The notes: a model not told the origin generated them from the letters alone. Positions 37,480 to 46,744 are shown, counted from the stretch's first letter. The stretch is 64,000 bases of DNA from Rhodanobacteraceae bacterium (GCA_024234055.1 JACKOW010000011.1:62001-126000); one strand, 5' to 3'. Made by a program: numbers and translations.

Positions 37480-38891
37480 GCGTCGGTGTCTGAAAACTTG
37501 CGGCCGCGGCGCTTGAGCTCACCCAGTGCCTCGGCCTGTTCGATCTCCACTCGCAGAGCCTTGATCAGCTCTTCGCGCGGCACCTCGAACTGCTCCTGCT
37601 TGATCAGATCCTTGATGACCACCGCCTGGGTCTGGACCTCGTTTTCGCCGATGATCACGGCGAAACGGATGCCAGCCTTGTCGGCATACTTGAGCTGCTT
37701 GCCGAGCTTGGCCGAATCCAGCACCAGTTCGGTGTTGATCCCGGCATTGCGCAACTGCGTGGCAATGTCGAGATAGGTCGGCATCAGCGCGGCATCCATC
37801 TGCGTCACCAGCACCTGGACGGTACTCTCGGCCGTGCCGATCAACCCGGCCTCTCGCAGCTGGAAATACAGCCGGGTGGCGCCGATGGAGATGCCGACGC
37901 CGGGCAACCTGGATTTGGTGTAGTGGCTGGCCAGATTCTCGTAGCGGCCACCCGAACAGACGCTGCCGATCTGCGGATGGTCGGTCAACACCGTCTCGTA
38001 GACCGTGCCCGTGTAGTAATCCAGACCGCGGGCAATCGAGAAGTTCAGGGCGTAGTTGGACTCGGCCACACCGAAGCCCTTGACCAGATTCAGCACCTCG
38101 GTGAGCTCGGCGATGCCTTCTTCGAGTTGGGCATTGCCGCCACCGATGCCAGCCAGCATGGCCAGGGCCTGGGCGTGACTGCTGGAGCGCAGCTGCACGA
38201 AGGCCAGAATGTCCTCGACCCGCTCCGGTGCCAGATTGAAACCTTCGCCGGTGAGCGTGCGGCGTACATAGTCGGCACCGCGCTTGTCGAGCTTGTCGAC
38301 CTCGCGCAGCACCAGCGTCTGCTGCTCGACATCGGCGACACCGGCGCGCTCGAAGAAGCTGCGCATCAGCTTGCGGTTGTTGAGCTGGATCGTGAACGGC
38401 CCGACGCTGAGTTCGCGGAAGACGCTGGCGATCACCGCCACCACTTCGGCGTCGTAGCGGATCGACAGCTCATCCTTGCCGATGATGTCGATATCGCACT
38501 GATAGAACTCGCGGAAGCGTCCGCGCTGGGCGCTTTCGCCGCGATAGACGCGCTGCATCTGATAGCGGCGGAAGGGAAAGCTGAGCTGGTGTTCGTGCTC
38601 GGCAACGTAGCGCGCCAGCGGCACCGTCAGATCGAAACGCAGGGCCAGTTCCGGCGCATCGCCCTGTTTGAGGCTGCCGGTGGATTGCACGAAATAGACC
38701 TGGCGTTCGGTCTCGCCGCCACTCTTGGTCAACAGCACATCGGACAACTCGAAGACCGGCGTTTCCACCGGCAGGAAGCCAAAGCGCTCGTAGTTGCGGC
38801 GAATGGTGTCGAGCAGATCCTGAAAGGCGATCTGGTCGAGCGGCAGCAATTCCATGGTGCCGGCGGGCGTGCGGGGCTTCAAGATGCTCAT
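37476..38891 (-). CDS. hisS: histidine--tRNA ligase
   Basis: A 471-residue class II synthetase. Motif 2 is in RYQMQRVYRGES...GRFREFYQCDIDIIG (read in parts), the histidine-binding loop is RGLDYYTGTVYE, and motif 3 is LPGVGISIGATRL. The C-terminal anticodon-binding domain begins near residue 370. ATG at 38891 (MSILKPRTPAGTMELLP) fits the family. It is longer than E. coli HisRS (424). The stop overlaps the ammonia-lyase start, so the two genes are translated from one mRNA. Confidence 0.95.
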   Translation of the reverse strand: MSILKPRTPAGTMELLPLDQIAFQDLLDTIRRNYERFGFLPVETPVFELSDVLLTKSGGETERQVYFVQSTGSLKQGDAPELALRFDLTVPLARYVAEHEHQLSFPFRRYQMQRVYRGESAQRGRFREFYQCDIDIIGKDELSIRYDAEVVAVIASVFRELSVGPFTIQLNNRKLMRSFFERAGVADVEQQTLVLREVDKLDKRGADYVRRTLTGEGFNLAPERVEDILAFVQLRSSSHAQALAMLAGIGGGNAQLEEGIAELTEVLNLVKGFGVAESNYALNFSIARGLDYYTGTVYETVLTDHPQIGSVCSGGRYENLASHYTKSRLPGVGISIGATRLYFQLREAGLIGTAESTVQVLVTQMDAALMPTYLDIATQLRNAGINTELVLDSAKLGKQLKYADKAGIRFAVIIGENEVQTQAVVIKDLIKQEQFEVPREELIKALRVEIEQAEALGELKRRGRKFSDTDA

Positions 38892-39096
38892 GGTCAGCCA
38901 AAGCAGAGTACACAAGGCCGCGTAGGCTACACCGAGCAGGGTGGAGTTCGCGCCCCCGCGTGGGTCGGCGGATTGCCAGGGACGAGAGAAGGGGCGGCTG
39001 CAAGCTCGGAAACGGGCGATCAGCCCTTGTTCTGACTTGATTATTTGGCTTCATCGGACTGCTACACTCCGGGCTGACTTTCGTCGGATTGCATCC

Positions 39097-39846
39097 ATGA
39101 CGCGCATCCACATCGGCCTGATGCTCCTGCTGCTGGGCGCCGCCGGCATCGCAACTGCCGAAGACACGATCTACAAGTGCAAGAGCCGCGATGGTTCGCA
39201 CGTCTTCAGCGACAAGCCCTGCGCTGCCGCCAAGGACATGCAGCAGATCCGGATCGAGCCGGCGCGGGTGCCGGATATCGCCGAGATTCAACCGCTCTGC
39301 GCCAGCGAGGACGGCGCCCGCCGCGCGCTGGGCGCGCTCAATCGCAAGCTGCTGGGCTCCCTGCCGAAGGCGCAACGGGATGCCGTGACCAGCGTATTGG
39401 CCGAATACGCCCGCAAGGGCGAGCATCCGGGGGCGCGCTGGGGACGAGGTGCTGACGATTCGGTGCACCTGTGCCTGCCCACCTTCGCCAAGGAGATTGT
39501 CGAGCACGTGGCCACGGTCGACGGCAAGCTGGTACAGATCAGGGGCGGCATGGTGTCCTACCAGAACGATCCGGATACGCCGCTGGCGCTGCTTGATCGC
39601 TGCGAGCAGACCTGGCGTTCGTGCACGGATGTGGAGGGCGCGAACCCCGATTCGTGTGTGACCCAGGTGCCGACCTGTGATCGCAACGAGCCCTGGAAAG
39701 GCGGGCGTAATTGCTGCCCGATCCAGTGCAAGACCGCCTACAACGAGCGCCGCGCCAATGGCGAAATGGGCAGTTCAGCCTTTCTCGGCGCGCTCTATGG
39801 TGTGCCGAGTTGCGTGCCGGGGATAGTGCCGAGGACAGAACGATAG
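39097..39846 (+). CDS. DUF4124-containing exported cysteine-rich protein
   Basis: A 249-residue protein with a signal peptide (to about residue 21, GIATAEDTIYKC). The DUF4124 motif YKCKSRDGSHVFSDKPC follows directly. The C-terminal half contains many cysteines (CEQTWRSCTD, CVTQVPTC, CCPIQC), suggesting a disulphide-rich periplasmic domain. DUF4124 proteins have no defined function. It starts 205 bp from the divergent hisS start and ends 11 bp before a small membrane protein gene, likely in one unit. Confidence 0.75.
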   Translation: MTRIHIGLMLLLLGAAGIATAEDTIYKCKSRDGSHVFSDKPCAAAKDMQQIRIEPARVPDIAEIQPLCASEDGARRALGALNRKLLGSLPKAQRDAVTSVLAEYARKGEHPGARWGRGADDSVHLCLPTFAKEIVEHVATVDGKLVQIRGGMVSYQNDPDTPLALLDRCEQTWRSCTDVEGANPDSCVTQVPTCDRNEPWKGGRNCCPIQCKTAYNERRANGEMGSSAFLGALYGVPSCVPGIVPRTER

Positions 39847-39857
39847 GCCCGCGTGCG

Positions 39858-40265
39858 ATGTATTCCGAGGCAAACGACAGGATCGCAGAAGGCTTGGGCT
39901 TGGGTCCGCGGACAGTCCTGGCCGGGGCCAGCTTCTTGCTGGGCATGATGATGATGCTGGTTGCAGGGCCGGAAGAAGGTGACAAGCAGGTTTTCCTGTA
40001 TGGCTTCGGCGGATTCTGTTTCCTGATCTGCGCCGCATGTTTCGCTCGCGGCCGAGCTCGTCAGTTTCTGGGCAGCGCAGTCGGCCTTCTGATCTTTGCC
40101 GTTGGCATTTGGTACCTGGCATCCATGCTGTTCGCGGGCCCGAGCGGATCTTCATCACGAGCACAGCCATCGGTTCTCAATGCCGTTCTCTATTTGGCGT
40201 TCATAGGAGTTCCGGGCGCGGCATATGCGTGGAAGGCGCGGTTTGGCTTCCGTAGGACACGCTGA
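39858..40265 (+). CDS. hypothetical membrane protein, 135 residues
   Basis: Four hydrophobic segments are seen: TVLAGASFLLGMMMMLVAG, VFLYGFGGFCFLICAACF, FLGSAVGLLIFAVGIWYLAS and VLNAVLYLAFIGVPGAAYAW. ATG at 39858 follows the DUF4124 gene by 11 bp; the frame is open further upstream but overlaps that gene. No family was recognised. The base composition is slightly less GC-rich than its neighbours. Reality of the gene is supported by the dense membrane pattern and spacing. Confidence 0.6.
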   Translation: MYSEANDRIAEGLGLGPRTVLAGASFLLGMMMMLVAGPEEGDKQVFLYGFGGFCFLICAACFARGRARQFLGSAVGLLIFAVGIWYLASMLFAGPSGSSSRAQPSVLNAVLYLAFIGVPGAAYAWKARFGFRRTR

Positions 40266-40364
40266 TCTGTGTCGTGGCCCGGAAGTGCGCGAAGCGCTCT
40301 CCCGGAAAGTGATGCGAGAATCGCCGCGGAGCCGCCGAGCGGCTCTCCGGCCTTCCTGCGCTCT

Positions 40365-40528
40365 CCATGAACCCGTATCGCAAGTTGTTGATTTGCTGTT
40401 GTAGGTCACGTTGCTCGCGTAGCGAGCTACGTGACGCAAATGGATGTCACGTAGTCCGCTGACGCGGACAACATGACCTACGACACCGGGTTCATGGCCC
40501 GTGCGCAGTTTCGGGCCGAAACAGGTGG
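40365..40528. repeat. 164-bp composite palindromic element, copy 1
   Basis: The element starts CCATGAACCC and has the inverted GGGTTCATGG at 40488-40497, followed by a 31-bp tail ending AAACAGGTGG. Inside are two head-to-head hairpins: GTAGGTCACGTTGCTCGC with GCGAGCTACGTGAC, then GTCACGTAGTCCGC with GCGGACAACATGACCTAC. Copy 2 (54398-54561) has exactly the same length with about 12 differences. It sits in the gap between the small membrane protein and the convergent MFS gene. Confidence 0.88.
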
Positions 40529-40564
40529 CACGCAGGCACGGCAGAACTCGTGGGTCTCAACAAT

Positions 40565-40643
40565 CTGAACGCCCTTGTTCGCGTCCTCTCTGCTTTTCCT
40601 TTGTGTTCTCTGCGTCCGGCTTCTTGACAGCACACGCCTCAGG
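40565..40643. repeat. 79-bp CTCTGCG-type block, copy 1
   Basis: This block (core TTCCTTTGTGTTCTCTGCGT, end GCCTCAGG) aligns without gaps to 54653-54731. In both places it follows the 164-bp composite element, at distances of 36 and 91 bp. Parts of the same motif occur in the 27253 array and at 35380-35420. Confidence 0.75.
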
Positions 40644-40681
40644 ACAGGGCCTTCGCCCAGCCGCTCGAGACGCGGCTTGAA

Positions 40682-41959
40682 TCACCTGGGCGCGCGCTTG
40701 CGATACAGCAGCATGAAGGCCATCGCGCTTAGCAGCGCGGCGCCGCTGAGGTAGTAGCCAACTGCCGGCAGACCATGGTTCGTGGCCAGCCAGGTGGCAA
40801 TGTACGGCGCCAGTGAGGCACCGAAGATGCCGGCGAGATTGAAACTCATCGAGGCGCCGGTGTAGCGCACGGCGGTGGGATAGAGCTCGGCGAGTGCAGT
40901 GCCGAGCGGGCCATAGGTCATGCCCATCAGGCCCAGACCCACGGCCAGGAAGATCAGCACGCCGGTGCTGGAGCCCGATCCGAACCACGGCGCAAATGCG
41001 GCTCCGAAAACGGCAATGGTCAGACTGGCGGCAATCAGCATGCTCCCGCGGCCATGGCGATCTGCCAACCACGCCGAGATCGGAATGGTCGCGCCGAAAC
41101 AGAGCACTGCAAGCAACTGCAGTTCCAGGAATTCCTGGCGCGTGTAGCCGAGTGCCGAAGTGCCCCAGCTCAGCGTGAACACGGTCATCAGATAGAACAG
41201 CACAAAAGTGGCGAGCGCCGCAGCGGTGCCCAGTGCCAGCGTCAGGGGATGCGCAGTCATCACCGACAATATTGGAAGGCGCACGCGTTCATGCGCTTCC
41301 AGTTTCTTGAAATCCGGGGTTTCCTCGATGCGCAGGCGCACGTACAGGCCCACCCAGACCAGGGCAGCGCTGGCGAGAAAGGGCACTCGCCAGCCCCAGG
41401 CAAAGAGTTGCTCCTCGGTCAGCAGTGCGCCCAGCAGCAGGAAGATGCCGGTGGAGCAGACAAAGCCGATCGGCGCGCCCAGTTGCGGGAACATGCCGAA
41501 CCAGGCGCGCTTGCCCGGCGGCGCATTTTCGGTGGCCAGCAGGACCGCGCCACCCCATTCGCCGCCCAGCCCCAATCCCTGTCCCAGCCTGCACAGCGCC
41601 AGCAGGATGGGCGCGGCGACGCCGATGCTGGCATAGGTGGGCAGCAAGCCGATGGCCACGGTGGACAGCCCCATCGTCAGCAACGCCGCCACCAGCGTGG
41701 CCTTGCGGCCGATGCGATCGCCGAAATGCCCGAACAGGGCCGACCCCAGCGGGCGGGCGAAAAAGGCCAGGGCGAAGGTGGCCAGCGATTGCAGCGTGGC
41801 CGAGGTGGGATCGCTGGCCGGGAAGAACAACTGTGGAAACACCAGCACCGCCGCCGTGGCATAGATGTAGAAATCGAAGAATTCGATGGTGGTGCCGATC
41901 AGACTGGCGAACAGCACCCGGGAAGTGCTGTTGGAGGCTCCACGGGCGTGGCTGGACAT
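40682..41959 (-). CDS. MFS transporter, metabolite:H+ symporter (MHS) type
   Basis: A 425-residue transporter with 12 helices. The loop 2-3 motif GHFGDRIGRKATL and the N-terminal IGTTIEFFDFYIYATAA are diagnostic of the MHS family (ShiA, ProP, KgtP). GQGLGLGGEWGGA is the conserved helix-4/5 motif. ATG at 41959 fits the family; the frame remains open upstream into the divergent SDR promoter. Substrates in the family are organic acids or betaines; which one applies here is unknown. It is divergent from the SDR gene (112 bp between starts). Confidence 0.87.
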   Translation of the reverse strand: MSSHARGASNSTSRVLFASLIGTTIEFFDFYIYATAAVLVFPQLFFPASDPTSATLQSLATFALAFFARPLGSALFGHFGDRIGRKATLVAALLTMGLSTVAIGLLPTYASIGVAAPILLALCRLGQGLGLGGEWGGAVLLATENAPPGKRAWFGMFPQLGAPIGFVCSTGIFLLLGALLTEEQLFAWGWRVPFLASAALVWVGLYVRLRIEETPDFKKLEAHERVRLPILSVMTAHPLTLALGTAAALATFVLFYLMTVFTLSWGTSALGYTRQEFLELQLLAVLCFGATIPISAWLADRHGRGSMLIAASLTIAVFGAAFAPWFGSGSSTGVLIFLAVGLGLMGMTYGPLGTALAELYPTAVRYTGASMSFNLAGIFGASLAPYIATWLATNHGLPAVGYYLSGAALLSAMAFMLLYRKRAPR

Positions 41960-42071
41960 GGCGGTGTGTTCTTCGGGCAGGCGGCGGATTCTGCCATCTT
42001 TGCCGCCCAGGCTTGCGCGCTGCGCCGGCATCCAACAGCATCGGCGCTTTCGAATTTGCCGGGATCCAGCC

Positions 42072-42833
42072 ATGACTCGATATGACTACGCCGGGCGCAC
42101 CGCGCTCATCACCGGTGCCGCCGGCGGCATCGGTAGCGCCACGGCACTGGCTTTTGCAGCGGCAGGCGCCAAGGTGGTGCTGGCCGACATTGCCGATTCA
42201 GGGGCGCAGCTGGCGCAATCCATCGTCGATCAGGGCGGCAAGGCCTGGTTCGTGCGCACCGATGTCACCCGCATCGAGCAGATCGAGGCGCTGGTGGCGC
42301 AGACACTGAGCTACGGCGGCAGCCTGGATTTCGCCTTCAATAACGCCGGCATCGAGGAAGAAAACGCGCGCCTGGGCGATTCCGACGAGGCCCTGTTCGA
42401 TCGCATGATGGCCATCAACGTCAAGGGCGTGTGGGCCTGCATGCGAGCCGAGTTGCAGGTGATGAAGACTCAGGGGCACGGCGTGATCATCAACACCGCA
42501 TCGGTGGCAGGCCTGGTGGGTGCGCCCAAACACGCCATCTACGGCGCCAGCAAGCATGCGGTGATCGGTTTGACCAAGAGCGCGGCGGCCGAATACGGCA
42601 AGGCCGGCATCCGCATCAACGCCGTCTGCCCCGGCGTCATCCGTACCGCCATGTATCAGCGCATGATCGATCAGGGCCTGGCTGATGAGCACAGTATTCG
42701 TCGCCTGCATCCGATCGGGCGCATCGGCGAGGTCGAGGAAATCGCCGGCGCCGTGCTCTGGATGTGCTCGGAGCAGGCGGCCTTCATGACCGGGCACAGC
42801 ATGACCATCGATGGCGGCATGACCGCGATTTGA
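42072..42833 (+). CDS. short-chain dehydrogenase/reductase
   Basis: A 253-residue classical SDR. The cofactor loop is TGAAGGIG (14-21), NNAG is at 90-93, and the catalytic residues are S144, Y157 and K161 (YGASK). The acidic D39 in VVLADIAD favours NAD+ over NADP+. The C-terminus MTGHSMTIDGGMTAI is standard for this class. The substrate is unknown. It may work with the divergent MHS transporter, an inference from position only. Confidence 0.88.
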   Translation: MTRYDYAGRTALITGAAGGIGSATALAFAAAGAKVVLADIADSGAQLAQSIVDQGGKAWFVRTDVTRIEQIEALVAQTLSYGGSLDFAFNNAGIEEENARLGDSDEALFDRMMAINVKGVWACMRAELQVMKTQGHGVIINTASVAGLVGAPKHAIYGASKHAVIGLTKSAAAEYGKAGIRINAVCPGVIRTAMYQRMIDQGLADEHSIRRLHPIGRIGEVEEIAGAVLWMCSEQAAFMTGHSMTIDGGMTAI

Positions 42834-43169
42834 GAGGTTGGTTGTTGGGGCACGAGGCACGGGGCACGGGAAAGGCTGCGGGCATGAGGCTGTTGTGGGT
42901 CCAGACTTGTCTGGACGCTCTCGTCGCCCAGGTCAGCGCAAGCGCACCTGGGACGGCCTGCGGAAGAGCCCCGGGTGCGCCTTCGGCTTACCCGGGCTAC
43001 CGGCTTTTCGTAGCCCAGGTAAGCGCAAGCGCACCTGGGACGGCGTGCCGAAGAGCCCCGGGTGCGCCTTTGGCTTACCCGGGCTACTTGCTGGCCCTTG
43101 CTCTCTTTGCGCCCTTGGCGTCCTTTGCGGACAACATGGTTTGTCCATCGTCGCCGCCGCCGGCTGAGA
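42834..43169. repeat. repeat-filled gap with an 87-bp direct duplication
   Basis: A G-rich GGCACGGGGCACGGG block at about 42851 resembles that at 8290. The palindrome TCCAGACTTGTCTGGA is at 42900-42915. Then two direct repeats of 87-bp period (from 42923 and 43010, homologous to 43087) each carry a CCCAGGT/ACCTGGG hairpin and a CCCGGGT/ACCCGGG hairpin. A CTCTTTGCGCCC run follows near 43101. No gene is seen. Confidence 0.82.
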
Positions 43170-44414
43170 CTAGCCCGCGTGCTCGCGAATGAACTGGCGC
43201 ACTTCCGGGTACACCACTTCGCGCCAGCGGCGGCCGCTGAAGATGCCGTAATGGCCGGCGCCCTTGACCGTCAGATCGCGCTTGTCGGCCGGATCAACGC
43301 CGGGCGTCATGGCATGGGCAGCCTGGGTCTGGCCGACCCCGGAAATATCGTCCAGCTCACCCTCGATGGTGAAGATGGCGGTGTTCCTGATCGCTTCCGG
43401 GGCGACGCGCTGGCCGCGCACATGCCATTCGCCACGCGGTAGCAGATGTTCCTGAAAGACCACGCGGATGGTGTCGAGGTAATACTCGGCCGGCATGTCC
43501 TGCACGGCGTTGTACTCATCGTAGAACTTACGATGGGATTCGGCGTCTTCCAGATCTCCGCGCAGCAGATCCTGATAGAAGTCCCAGTGTGAGGACATGT
43601 GGCGGCTCGGATTCATCGCCAGAAAGCCGGCATGCTGGAGAAAGCCCGGATAGACCTTGCGGCGGTGGCCGGGATAATTGCGCGGCACTTCGTGGATCAC
43701 GTTGTTCTGGAACCAGCTCAGCGGCTTGGTGGTGGCCAGGTCATTGACCTGGGTCGGGCTCTTTCGGGTGTCGAGGGGGCCGCCCATCATCGTCAGTGAG
43801 CGCGGCAACTGCTCGCCGTCGCTGGCCATCAGCGACACTGCTGCCATCACCGGCACCGTTGGCTGGCACACGCTGATCACATGCAGCCGTTCGGCTCCGA
43901 TATGGGCGATGAACTCCCGGATGTAGTCGATGTAGTCATCCAGATGAAAGGCACCTTGTTCGACCGGCACCATGCGCGCATCGACCCAGTCGGTGACGTA
44001 GACCTTGTGGTCCTTCAGCAGCGTGCGCACGGTATCGCGCAGCAGCGTCGAGTGGTGGCCTGACAGCGGCGCCACGACCAGCACCGGCGGATCATCCTTC
44101 AGATCGTTGACGGTAGCGGGATCGTCGGAGAAGCGCTTGAAGCGGATCAGGTTGCAGAAGGGCTTGGCCAGCACCGTGAACTCGACGATCGGTACCTGGT
44201 GTCCATGCGACTCAACGCTGCGGATGCCGAACTCGGGCTTCTCGTAATCCTTGCCGATGCGATACAGCAGCTCGTAGGTGGCCGCCAGACGGGATGCACC
44301 CGGAAGTCGCGACATGAAACTGCTTGGCTGCGAGTACATTTTTGCCGCCGCGTCAGAGAAGGCGACGAAGGGACTCATCAGCGATCGCTGGAACTCATGG
44401 ATCTGATACAGCAC
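43170..44414 (-). CDS. intracellular polyhydroxyalkanoate depolymerase (PhaZ type)
   Basis: A 414-residue protein of the length of short-chain intracellular PHA depolymerases. The nucleophile Cys183 lies in VISVCQPTVPV, matching the position of the catalytic cysteine known in the Ralstonia enzyme. APLSGHHSTLLRDTVRTLL and the C-terminal GAGHYGIFSGRRWR carry family motifs including the likely catalytic His. It breaks down stored polyhydroxybutyrate in the cytoplasm. No pha synthase gene is in the window. The 291 bp upstream hold nothing I recognise beyond a presumed promoter. Confidence 0.9.
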   Translation of the reverse strand: MLYQIHEFQRSLMSPFVAFSDAAAKMYSQPSSFMSRLPGASRLAATYELLYRIGKDYEKPEFGIRSVESHGHQVPIVEFTVLAKPFCNLIRFKRFSDDPATVNDLKDDPPVLVVAPLSGHHSTLLRDTVRTLLKDHKVYVTDWVDARMVPVEQGAFHLDDYIDYIREFIAHIGAERLHVISVCQPTVPVMAAVSLMASDGEQLPRSLTMMGGPLDTRKSPTQVNDLATTKPLSWFQNNVIHEVPRNYPGHRRKVYPGFLQHAGFLAMNPSRHMSSHWDFYQDLLRGDLEDAESHRKFYDEYNAVQDMPAEYYLDTIRVVFQEHLLPRGEWHVRGQRVAPEAIRNTAIFTIEGELDDISGVGQTQAAHAMTPGVDPADKRDLTVKGAGHYGIFSGRRWREVVYPEVRQFIREHAG

Positions 44415-44705
44415 GGATGCGCGCTCCCCGAATTGGTGCAGAGCCTATGTTGCAGTGCACAAGGAACCAGCGCCAGTGGCCAGAGGTCTACATTTGCAAT
44501 CGTTGAGCCCAAACCGGCCCTATTGCTGTCAGATTTCACGCAGAGGCCACGGCTGAGCGCCGATGACGGGGTCAGTTGCAACATTGATCAAGGTTGGAGG
44601 ATTGCGGCTGGCTTCCTGATATATCGTCTACTGAAGCACCGGAAAGGCGCTCGGACTGGCTCGGGATGAGTCAGGTCGTCCGCTGAATTACCACAGGAGA
44701 GCACC

Positions 44706-45053
44706 ATGCAGATTCAGGTCAATGCCGGTCACCACATCGAAGCCCGCGAGGCGCTGGTGGCCCGAGTCAGTGCAGATCTGAGCCGCGCGCTCGCGCGCAT
44801 CAGCGATCACATCACCCGGATCGAAGTTCATCTGAGCGACGAAAACGGCGAGAAGAACGGTCAGCACGATCATCGCTGCACGCTGGAGGCCCGTCTGGAG
44901 CGGCGCCAGCCGGTGGCCGTAACCCATCATGCCGCCACCCTGGATCTATCGGTCAGCGGCGCGACCAGCAAGCTGCTCAGGGTCATCGACAGTCAGTTCG
45001 GTCGGCTGGAAGACCGCCGCCGTGCGGATGACACGCGACCGGCTGAAATCTGA
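44706..45053 (+). CDS. HPF/RaiA-like ribosome-associated protein
   Basis: A 115-residue protein resembling the S30AE fold: MQIQVNAGHHIEAREALVA, then RVSADLSRALARISDHITRI and VHLSDENGEK. A strong AGGAG lies ahead of the ATG. The charged Lys/Arg positions of true HPF are less dense here, so it could be a divergent member acting on ribosomes in stationary phase. It is convergent with pgm (26 bp apart). Confidence 0.7.
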   Translation: MQIQVNAGHHIEAREALVARVSADLSRALARISDHITRIEVHLSDENGEKNGQHDHRCTLEARLERRQPVAVTHHAATLDLSVSGATSKLLRVIDSQFGRLEDRRRADDTRPAEI

Positions 45054-45079
45054 AGTCAGCGACTGAACTGACGCCGTGA

Positions 45080-46744
45080 TCAGGCGATCGCGGCGTCGAC
45101 CACCTGCTGCGCCTGCTCGATGATGGCATCGAGGTGCTGCTCGTCGCAGAAGCTCTCGGCGTAGATCTTGTAGATGTCTTCGGTGCCCGAAGGGCGTGCC
45201 GCAAACCAGCCCTGGGCGGTGATCACCTTGATGCCGCCCAGCGGCGCATCGTTGCCGGGGGCGCGATCCAGCGTCTGCAGAATAGGGTCTCCGGCTAGCG
45301 TGCGGGCCTGCAGATCGGCAGCGCTCAGGCGGCCCAGTCGGGCGCGCTGCGTCCCGGAGGCCGCGGCCTCGACCCGTCGGCTGTGCGGCTCGCCGAGTTC
45401 GCCGGTCAGCGTGCGGTAGAGCTCGCCGGGATCGCGACCGCAGCGGGCGGTGATCTCGGCTGAGAGCAGCGCCGCCGTGATGCCGTCCTTGTCGGTGGTC
45501 CAGGCATTGCCGTCCTTGCGGACAAAGGTCGCACCGGCACTTTCCTCGCCGGCAAAGCCGAGTTCACCCCGATGCAGGCCTTCGGCAAACCACTTGAAGC
45601 CAGCCGGTACTTCGTACAGTTCCCGGCCCAGCCGTGCCGCCACGCGATCGATCAGCGCGCTGCTGACCACGGTCTTGCCGATGGCCGCGCCTGCACGCCA
45701 GCCCGTGCGCTGGCGGAACAGGTAGTCGATGGCCACACACAGATAGTGGTTGGATGGCAGCAGACCGGCGCTGGGGGTGACGATGCCATGGCGGTCGTAA
45801 TCGGTGTCGCAGGCGAAGGCGATGTCGAAATTGCTTGCCATGCCGAGCAGACGCTGCATCGCCCAGGACGAGGACGGGTCCATGCGGATCGCACCATCCC
45901 AATCCAGACTCATGAAGGCAAAGCTCGGGTCCAGGTCCTGGCTGACCAGGTTCAGTCTCAGGCCGTAAGTCTCGGCAATGCGCGGCCAGTAGCGCAGTCC
46001 GGCGCCTCCGAGCGGGTCGACGCCGATGTTAAGATCTGCAGCGGCGATCAGGTCCAGATCCAGAACAGAAGAAAGATCAGCGACATAGCTGCCAAGGTAG
46101 TCGTACTCGCGGGTGGTGTCCGCCGCCAGCGCCTGGCGCAGCGAGACCCGGCGTACGCCGGCCAGCTTGGCCTCCAGCAAGGCATTGGCGCGTGCTTCGA
46201 TCCCGCGGGTGATGTCGGTGCCGGCCGGACCGCCGTCGCTGGGGTTGTACTTGATGCCGCCGTATTCGGGCGGATTGTGCGAGGGCGTGATCACCAGTCC
46301 GTCGGCCAGTCCCTGGTTGCGCCTGCGGTTGTGGCTGAGGATGGCGTGCGAGACCGCAGGTGTGGGCGTGTACTCGCCGCCGAGCGAGATCATGGCCTGG
46401 ACACCATTGCCTGCCAGCACTTCGATCACGCTTTCGAAGGCTGGCTGCGACAGCGCGTGGGTATCGCAACCAACGAACAGCGGACCGTCGATGCCTTGGG
46501 CATGGCGGTATTCGCACACCGCCTGGGCGATCGCCTGCACGTGCCAGGCATTGAAACTGCACGAGAGCGCACGTCCGCGATGGCCCGAAGTCCCGAAGGA
46601 CACCCGCTGCGCCGCCACGCCCGGATCGGGTCGCAGATCGCTGTAGGCGCTCAGCAGTGCGGAAACATCAAGCGGCGGCAATTGCGCCGCGCTCTGCCCG
46701 GCCAGCGGGCTCAAGTGGGAAGGCAAGCGGGTCGGCTCCGGCAA
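45080..46744 (-). CDS. pgm: phosphoglucomutase (alpha-D-glucose phosphate-specific)
   Basis: A 554-residue enzyme of the E. coli Pgm type. FGTSGHRG lies near residue 50, the phosphoserine is S155 in ITPSHNPPEYGGIKYNP, metal ligands are D313, D315 and D317 in DTDYDRHG, and the sugar loop is GEESAGA. The phosphate-binding RPSGTED is near the C-terminus. It interconverts glucose 1- and 6-phosphate. It is probably monocistronic. Confidence 0.95.
   Translation of the reverse strand: MPEPTRLPSHLSPLAGQSAAQLPPLDVSALLSAYSDLRPDPGVAAQRVSFGTSGHRGRALSCSFNAWHVQAIAQAVCEYRHAQGIDGPLFVGCDTHALSQPAFESVIEVLAGNGVQAMISLGGEYTPTPAVSHAILSHNRRRNQGLADGLVITPSHNPPEYGGIKYNPSDGGPAGTDITRGIEARANALLEAKLAGVRRVSLRQALAADTTREYDYLGSYVADLSSVLDLDLIAAADLNIGVDPLGGAGLRYWPRIAETYGLRLNLVSQDLDPSFAFMSLDWDGAIRMDPSSSWAMQRLLGMASNFDIAFACDTDYDRHGIVTPSAGLLPSNHYLCVAIDYLFRQRTGWRAGAAIGKTVVSSALIDRVAARLGRELYEVPAGFKWFAEGLHRGELGFAGEESAGATFVRKDGNAWTTDKDGITAALLSAEITARCGRDPGELYRTLTGELGEPHSRRVEAAASGTQRARLGRLSAADLQARTLAGDPILQTLDRAPGNDAPLGGIKVITAQGWFAARPSGTEDIYKIYAESFCDEQHLDAIIEQAQQVVDAAIA

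Noticed and set aside
35416..37776. A 786-codon open frame on the plus strand
   Set aside because: It is antisense to the ammonia-lyase gene, which has full catalytic motifs.
35560..38891. A hut (histidine utilisation) operon
   Set aside because: No urocanase, imidazolonepropionase or formimidoylglutamase gene is near the lyase.
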